From Lachnospiraceae bacterium (lineage in GTDB: Bacteria > Bacillota_A > Clostridia > Lachnospirales > Lachnospiraceae), in NCBI GenBank assembly GCA_009774465.1, contig VSNT01000042.1:1-26356 (forward strand): DNA of 26,356 nucleotides, given 5' to 3'. The notes under the pieces were generated by a model. That model was not told the DNA's origin. It saw only the letters and a list, made by a program, of their open reading frames with translations, and made no database searches. Shown here piece by piece: positions 22,061-26,356 of the stretch (positions within the stretch are counted from its first letter, which is position 1; each line of letters begins with the position of its first letter). The position numbers were made by a program, and so were the translations under genes.

Positions 22061-22921
22061 TTACATTAAATCCTTCATTGCAACATCGTCCATATCGTTA
22101 AATGCCTGATTTTCTCCCACCATGCCCCATATAAATGTATAGGCTCCAGTACCGCATCCTGCGTGAATCGACCAACTGGGAGAAATCACAGCTTCCTCAT
22201 TGCGCATTACAATATGTCTGGTTTCACTGGGTTCACCCATATAATGCATTACAATGGCGTCCTGTGGCATCTCAAAATAAAGATAAACTTCCATACGTCT
22301 GTCGTGTGTGTGGCAGGGCATGGTATTCCATACGCTTCCGGGCGCCAGTTTCGTCATGCCCATAACAAGCTGACAGCTTTCTACCTGACCGGGAAGAATA
22401 TATTTGCAGATTACCCTGTGATTTGCATCCTCTAATGAGCCGAGTTCCACCTTGTTTTCATCCTTTACAATTACTACTCCCTCTTCCGGCATCCCTTCCG
22501 GTTTAATCAATACAGTGGGATAGGTCTTATGGGCCGGCGCACTGTTTATATAAAATTTAGCAGGATTCTTTTCATCTGCACTGCTGAAAACAATGTCCTT
22601 TGCCCCCATGCCAATATACATGCCTTCTTTATACCCTGTTTCATAGCTCTTTCCATCAACCATAATGGTTCCTGCGCCGCCAACATTAATGACGCCCATT
22701 TCTCTTCTTTGCAGAAAATACTCCGCCCGAAGTTCGTCTCCTGCTGTAAGCGTCAAAGGTTTTACAGGAACTGCTGCTCCTGTAATAATTCTGTCAACAT
22801 GGCTGTATACCAGTTTGATTTTGCCAGGTTGAAATAAATCCTGAATCAAAAATTCTTCCCTTAGTCTTTCTGTGGTATAATGCTTCACATCTTTAGGTGA
22901 AGCGGCTGTTCTCAGTTCCAT
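22061..22921 (-). CDS. kduI: 5-Keto-4-deoxyuronate isomerase
   Basis: The 286-residue cupin-fold enzyme isomerises 4-deoxy-L-threo-5-hexosulose uronate, which forms spontaneously from the unsaturated uronic acid released by GH88, to 3-deoxy-D-glycero-2,5-hexodiulosonate. The zinc ligands known from E. coli KduI are visible as the two His and the Glu of CHTHDRRMEVYLYFE, with the last His in WSIHAGCGTGAYTFIWGM. The N-terminal signature KLVYSHVDRIITGAAVPV is typical. The length is close to the usual 278. The start at 22921 has AAAGGATGG 8 bases upstream; the in-frame ATG at 22933 overlaps that Shine-Dalgarno sequence. It is the first gene of kduI-kduD-eda-kdgK, divergent from the AraC-type regulator. 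Confidence 0.96.
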   Translation of the reverse strand: MELRTAASPKDVKHYTTERLREEFLIQDLFQPGKIKLVYSHVDRIITGAAVPVKPLTLTAGDELRAEYFLQRREMGVINVGGAGTIMVDGKSYETGYKEGMYIGMGAKDIVFSSADEKNPAKFYINSAPAHKTYPTVLIKPEGMPEEGVVIVKDENKVELGSLEDANHRVICKYILPGQVESCQLVMGMTKLAPGSVWNTMPCHTHDRRMEVYLYFEMPQDAIVMHYMGEPSETRHIVMRNEEAVISPSWSIHAGCGTGAYTFIWGMVGENQAFNDMDDVAMKDLM

Positions 22922-22972
22922 TACATCATCCATCCTTTCTACCTTGAAATAACTTCCCTTTTGTTATGAATC

Positions 22973-22978
22973 ATTATA
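22973..22978 (-). promoter_or_regulatory. -10 box of the kduI-kduD-eda-kdgK operon
   Basis: On the minus strand a consensus TATAAT (complement of 22973-22978) lies about 50 bases before the kduI start. No good -35 box is found at 16-18 bases; the nearest TTGAAA is 22 bases away. This suits an activator-dependent promoter, plausibly controlled by the divergent AraC-type protein. Confidence 0.5.
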
Positions 22979-23013
22979 CATAAATAAATTATCTATGTCT
23001 TTTCAAATATTTC

Positions 23014-23057
23014 TGCAAATATTGCAAATTATGAACTTTTCACATATAATATTTGCA
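23014..23057. promoter_or_regulatory. Repeated TGCAAAT motifs in the kduI/araC divergent region, candidate operator
   Basis: TGCAAATAT (23014-23022) is followed directly by TGCAAATT (23023-23030), and the inverted copy ATATTTGCA lies at 23049-23057. The motifs cover the -35 and -10 boxes of the araC-type gene and sit about 35-45 bases upstream of the kduI -10 box. AraC-family proteins often bind such tandem or split half-sites, so autoregulation with activation of kduI is a reasonable guess. The region is very AT-rich, so chance is possible. Confidence 0.35.
23022..23050 (+). promoter_or_regulatory. Sigma-70-type promoter of the AraC-type regulator gene
   Basis: The -35 box TTGCAA (23022-23027) and consensus -10 box TATAAT (23045-23050) are separated by 17 bases. 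Transcription would start near 23057, just before the AAGGAGG ribosome binding site. Confidence 0.65.
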
Positions 23058-23075
23058 TAAAGGAGGGACGTTAAA

Positions 23076-23933
23076 ATGAATGAATTATACTCCTGTCAAC
23101 AATCCATTGAACAATGCGCCAAAACGCAAACCTTTTCCATTGCTCATTTATACAAAGAGGAAAAAACAATGGATATGCATATCCATAATTGTTATGAAAT
23201 TTATTATTCGGTTTCCGGTGGAAAGCAGTTTCTGATCGATAACAAACTATATACGATAGAACCCGGCGATCTTTTCCTGATCAATCAGTATGAAAGTCAT
23301 AAAATCACTCAGGCGGATAAAATGACGCATGAGCGTATTGTTCTTTCTATTCATCCTGAATATCCAAAGCGTCTTTCCTCCGCTGATACAAATTTGGACG
23401 CATGTTTTTCCTACCGCTTCGAAACTTTCAGTCATAAGCTTTCCCTGAATAAGGAACAACAGAAACGATTTTTATACTATATCAACAAAATCACCGGTGC
23501 AAAGGGTTATGGACATGATATTTATGAGCAAGCTGCATTTATGGAGCTGCTGGTGTTGATCAACAGACAGGCCAAATCCAGTCATATAACCGAATCCTCA
23601 GAGAACTGTATTTACAATCACCAGGTAGACGATATTTTAACCTATATTAATTTAAATATTTCTTCTCCCATTACATTAGCCCAGCTTGCTGAAAATTTTT
23701 ATTTAAGCGAGTCCTATATCTGCCGAATCTTCAAATCAACCACCGGCACTACAATTAACAAATACATAACTGCCAGAAGAATCAGCATCGCCAAGTCACT
23801 TTTAAATGATGGGGCCAGTGTTATGGAAGCATACGAAAAAAGCGGTTTTACCGATTACAGTAATTTCTTTAAGGCTTTTACCAAAGCGGTTGGTATTTCT
23901 CCTAAAAAATATGCCCAGTGCAGCGTCAGTTGA
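23076..23933 (+). CDS. AraC-family transcriptional regulator with N-terminal cupin domain
   Basis: The 285-residue protein has an N-terminal cupin-like sensing domain (about 20-100: HIHNCYEIYYSVSGG, then IEPGDLFLINQYESH) and a C-terminal AraC double helix-turn-helix (about 185-282: LAQLAENFYLSESYICRIFKSTTG, then VMEAYEKSGFTDYSNFFKAFTKAVGISPKKY). It is a soluble DNA-binding protein. Being divergent from kduI, it most likely controls the kduI-kduD-eda-kdgK operon in response to a pathway sugar or intermediate; this is inferred from position. AAGGAGG lies 9 bases before the ATG. Its stop codon lies in the loop region of a strong hairpin. Confidence 0.95.
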   Translation: MNELYSCQQSIEQCAKTQTFSIAHLYKEEKTMDMHIHNCYEIYYSVSGGKQFLIDNKLYTIEPGDLFLINQYESHKITQADKMTHERIVLSIHPEYPKRLSSADTNLDACFSYRFETFSHKLSLNKEQQKRFLYYINKITGAKGYGHDIYEQAAFMELLVLINRQAKSSHITESSENCIYNHQVDDILTYINLNISSPITLAQLAENFYLSESYICRIFKSTTGTTINKYITARRISIAKSLLNDGASVMEAYEKSGFTDYSNFFKAFTKAVGISPKKYAQCSVS

Positions 23934-23944
23934 CGCCGCACTGG
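23915..23944. terminator. Hairpin at the convergent ends of the AraC-type gene and the DUF4132 gene
   Basis: CCAGTGC (23915-23921) pairs with GCACTGG (23938-23944), and an inner GCGTC/GACGC stem closes an AGTT loop. An A-C mismatch on the plus strand becomes a G-U pair on the minus strand. Six T residues follow about five bases after the stem on the minus strand, whereas no T-run follows on the plus strand. It is therefore best placed to end the minus-strand gene. The stop codon of the AraC-type gene (23931-23933) begins at the loop edge. Confidence 0.6.
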
Positions 23945-23981
23945 ACATACATAACAGCCCTGGCTGCCTGAAAATATATAA

Positions 23982-26356
23982 TTAAACAAGCTGATCTAAG
24001 ATAAAAGGATCTTTGATTTTCTTATCCTCCGCAAGCAGTACAATCTTGGACATGATTTCTGCTGTCTTTGGATCTTCATCCACAAAGGGCAAAAACAGCT
24101 TTCCTCTTTTCTGGCTGTGTACCGGCAGAATATTCAGCATGGCGCCGCCTTCCTGATGAATCACACCGCTTCCCAAGTGGACGCTGTAATTGCCTCTGCT
24201 TCCCTCTATCAGCGCATGGCTGTCCTTTAAGGTTACATTTGTAAGCCGGAACAAAGGCAGGTTAAATGCAATGATTGCCCGCCGCATTTCAATAGTGGAA
24301 TGACTGGTCTGGGGATCCACGCCTCCTGCATGAGCCACGCTCACTGCCAGATCCACGTCCCTCATTACCTCACTGTAAATCAAATCCGGCACCTGCTCAA
24401 TGGTAAGCGGTTCAAAGGTTTTCCGATTGGAAAACTCCACCCATTCCAGGGTTGGCGCTTCCACATCACTTGGCGAAAACCAGTCTGCCAGCGCATAAAT
24501 TCTGGCAATAATGTTTTCTTTATAATAAATCTTCTGAAGCCCTTCCTCATAGTCTGCAATCCATCTGCGGCCTTTCAGACAGCCCACTGTTTTCTGGGGC
24601 TGAATCTGATTACCGGCAAACATTCTTGATGCAGTGAGCCCTGTCTCTTCCGGCAGTTTCACATACAGCTCACGGAACACCTGCTTAAAGTGCTGACGAA
24701 TCTGCCGGTCAAACAAAAGCTTCTGATACTGGTGCCATACTTTCATCCTGTAAAGATCAAGCGGGTGGGCAATGCGGACTTTCTGTTCTGCGTCTAAAGT
24801 CGTTATATTGTCATCCCATGCTTTTATGGAAATGTCATTCTTTTCCCATACAAGAAGACCTGTGTTTTCTCCGCTTATAAACACCAGCGACTGTAAAATT
24901 GCCCTGACCACAGGATTTTCCATTAATCCCGCCACTTCCAAAGCGGTAAATTCTGCACCACTTTCCATAGACTCTTCCATCAGTTTTTTCGCCCTTATAT
25001 ACTGTTCCTTTAACTTCTTATGGGCTTCCTTAACTTCCAACACGTGGGCTTGTTTCCCAAGCCTTGAAGGAACTGATTTCAGCATCTTTCCATCCTTCCG
25101 GCACAGGATTTCACTTTTCCCTGATTCATCCACCTTTAGGCAGACTTCAACATCTCCTGCTAAAGTCCATTCCATACAGGCTGCGAACTCCTCTGCCAGC
25201 CGGCTTTCCATCTTTAAGGTCAGTCTAGTTACATCAGAAAATCCTCCATGAACACTTAAGTTAACAAGAGCAATCTGAGCTGCCTTGGATTCGCTTGCCC
25301 GTCTCTGCGCGCCAAATGCCTTAGCCTCTTTTGCGTATTTTTGGATAAACTGATATCTGTCCAGCATATCCTTTTCCTGATCCCCCTTAAAAGGCACTAA
25401 ACCATAGCTCATTAAAAGATCTTTATTTCGTTTTAATAAAATCTGCTCCTGCAGCTCTTTTAAGGTAACCTTTCCTGTTGCCGCATCCGCATATTTTCTC
25501 GCTCTGGAATGTTTTTGCCCGTCAGAAATATATTTTGCCGCCTTATAAAGCAGTTCAAAATTCTTCTCTCCAAGCATTCCATAGGCTTCCCTGAACCAGT
25601 CAATATCAAAAGCGCCCTCCTGCAGTTCTTCCCGCTCTAAGGGTGTGTACCTGGCTATCATAGCCATCTTCTGATCGTCAAACCGTTCATTCATATGAGC
25701 CATAAAATAATAGCATCCGCTCTTTAACCCCTGCCAGCCTAAATATTCCTGAATGATATCAATCCACTGCGGCGCATACATGGCTACCTCCACCAGCCGG
25801 TCCGCCTTGATACTGGTGCCCTTTAATGCCTTTTCCAGGGCCTTTCCATCATCTTCCCCGGCTGGATAACAGGCCTTAAGCAGCCTGCTGAGTACATCTT
25901 TCTTTGTATTATTTGCAGAGTAATACCAGGAATAATAAGTTTCCCGGCTTAAGGTATCCTTTCCCAATGCCATAAGAATCCGAATCAGATATGCAATCCC
26001 CTGTATATAGGTAATCCCTCCCATATCGCCGGAAAATACGGTTTCCGCTTCTCCACGCCTTAACTCCGTATCCACCATCACCGGCACAATCGCATCATAC
26101 AGCTCCTGTACCAGCTTGCCGCACCAGGTATCCTTTCCAACAAGTGTTTCTCCCTGTTCTATTATACTTTGCGCCATGTTCTCACCGAAAAACTGCCGCC
26201 ACAAAGCCCGGTTTGCAGGCTTTGCATATTCCCCTTTTACCAGCTGGGTAAGCGCCTTTAAATTATTTCTTCTGTTAAAGTAGTTTAAAATTGATTTCAA
26301 CAAGATTTCTTTTGAAATCAATTCCATATGATATGCCTTTAAAAACCAATAAGGCG
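23982..26356 (-). CDS. DUF4132-type protein, C-terminal portion (5' end outside window)
   Basis: About 790 residues are visible, and the frame stays open to the right edge without a stop. The sequence resembles the large DUF5724/DUF4132 proteins of Firmicutes: WFREAYGMLGEKNFELLYKAAKYISDGQKHSRARKYADA in the middle and, near the end, NIIARIYALADWFSPSDVEAP and VDLAVSVAHAGGVDPQTSHSTIEMRRAIIAFNLPLF. DUF4132 is also found in E. coli MolR/YehI-type proteins, and its biochemical role is not known. Members are usually well over 1000 residues. A start at the ATG at 26327 is possible, since AAAGG lies 8 bases upstream, but a longer protein is more likely. There is no signal peptide or membrane helix in the visible part. 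Confidence 0.75.
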   Translation of the reverse strand, partial: PYWFLKAYHMELISKEILLKSILNYFNRRNNLKALTQLVKGEYAKPANRALWRQFFGENMAQSIIEQGETLVGKDTWCGKLVQELYDAIVPVMVDTELRRGEAETVFSGDMGGITYIQGIAYLIRILMALGKDTLSRETYYSWYYSANNTKKDVLSRLLKACYPAGEDDGKALEKALKGTSIKADRLVEVAMYAPQWIDIIQEYLGWQGLKSGCYYFMAHMNERFDDQKMAMIARYTPLEREELQEGAFDIDWFREAYGMLGEKNFELLYKAAKYISDGQKHSRARKYADAATGKVTLKELQEQILLKRNKDLLMSYGLVPFKGDQEKDMLDRYQFIQKYAKEAKAFGAQRRASESKAAQIALVNLSVHGGFSDVTRLTLKMESRLAEEFAACMEWTLAGDVEVCLKVDESGKSEILCRKDGKMLKSVPSRLGKQAHVLEVKEAHKKLKEQYIRAKKLMEESMESGAEFTALEVAGLMENPVVRAILQSLVFISGENTGLLVWEKNDISIKAWDDNITTLDAEQKVRIAHPLDLYRMKVWHQYQKLLFDRQIRQHFKQVFRELYVKLPEETGLTASRMFAGNQIQPQKTVGCLKGRRWIADYEEGLQKIYYKENIIARIYALADWFSPSDVEAPTLEWVEFSNRKTFEPLTIEQVPDLIYSEVMRDVDLAVSVAHAGGVDPQTSHSTIEMRRAIIAFNLPLFRLTNVTLKDSHALIEGSRGNYSVHLGSGVIHQEGGAMLNILPVHSQKRGKLFLPFVDEDPKTAEIMSKIVLLAEDKKIKDPFILDQLV

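Noticed and set aside
23950..23972. Short CAGCC/GGCTG inverted repeat as a second terminator
   Set aside because: The loop would be only two bases and no T-run follows.
24772..25251. Plus-strand open frame of 159 codons opposite the DUF4132 gene
   Set aside because: Antisense to a long clear coding region with no recognisable domain.
26291..26321. Inverted repeat TTGATTTCAA / TTGAAATCAA with an 11-base gap
   Set aside because: It lies in coding sequence with no T-run and no sign of a mobile element; likely a by-product of codon content, though its effect as an RNA hairpin was not excluded.
1..26356. Search by eye for tRNA or rRNA genes, CRISPR arrays, insertion sequences and phage genes
   Set aside because: No regularly spaced repeats, transposase or integrase motifs, or tRNA-like cloverleafs were seen; short gaps between genes leave little room for them.

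Overview
The window looks like the chromosome of a low-GC Gram-positive bacterium of the Clostridia, most likely a gut Lachnospiraceae. The basis is moderate AT richness, strong AGGAGG-type ribosome binding sites, an ECF-type vitamin transporter, a type III pantothenate kinase, a lipobox-bearing sugar-binding lipoprotein, YesM/YesN-type two-component proteins and no outer-membrane components. No tRNA, rRNA, CRISPR array, transposase or phage gene was seen. The genus is an inference from memory of such genomes, not a search result.

Region 1 (1-5583) is housekeeping. It holds the tail of an unrecognised gene and a siroheme/4Fe-4S nitrite/sulfite reductase on the plus strand. A shared bidirectional terminator separates these from a minus-strand operon, panT-coaX-coaBC (pantothenate uptake, phosphorylation, then conversion to 4'-phosphopantetheine). 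A divergent MgtC/SapB membrane protein follows.

Region 2 (5615-23933) is an uptake-and-catabolism locus for an oligosaccharide containing uronic acid. It has four transcription units. (a) Minus strand, 13447 down to 5615: sugar-binding lipoprotein, two ABC permeases, GH88 unsaturated glucuronyl hydrolase, DUF2264 (GH154-like) protein, YesL-like membrane protein and a discoidin-like protein. (b) Divergent plus strand, 13731 to 19086: YesM-type sensor kinase, YesN-type response regulator and a heparinase II/III-type lyase without a signal peptide. (c) Minus strand, 22921 down to 19170: kduI, kduD, eda (fused to a VOC-like domain) and kdgK. (d) A divergent AraC-type regulator at 23076.

Read together: fragments bind the lipoprotein and enter through the permeases, with no ATPase encoded here. 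In the cytoplasm they are cleaved by the heparinase-like lyase and GH88. The released 4-deoxy-5-keto-uronate then passes through KduI, KduD, KdgK and Eda to pyruvate and glyceraldehyde-3-phosphate. The gene set resembles the glycosaminoglycan-fragment loci known in streptococci (PTS-linked) and Streptobacillus (ABC-linked). No sulfatase, exported lyase or hexosamine gene is present, so the true substrate is open.

Region 3 (23982-26356) is the C-terminal part of a large DUF4132-type protein running off the right edge. The longest gap without a gene is 283 bases (13448-13730), which holds the divergent promoters of units (a) and (b).
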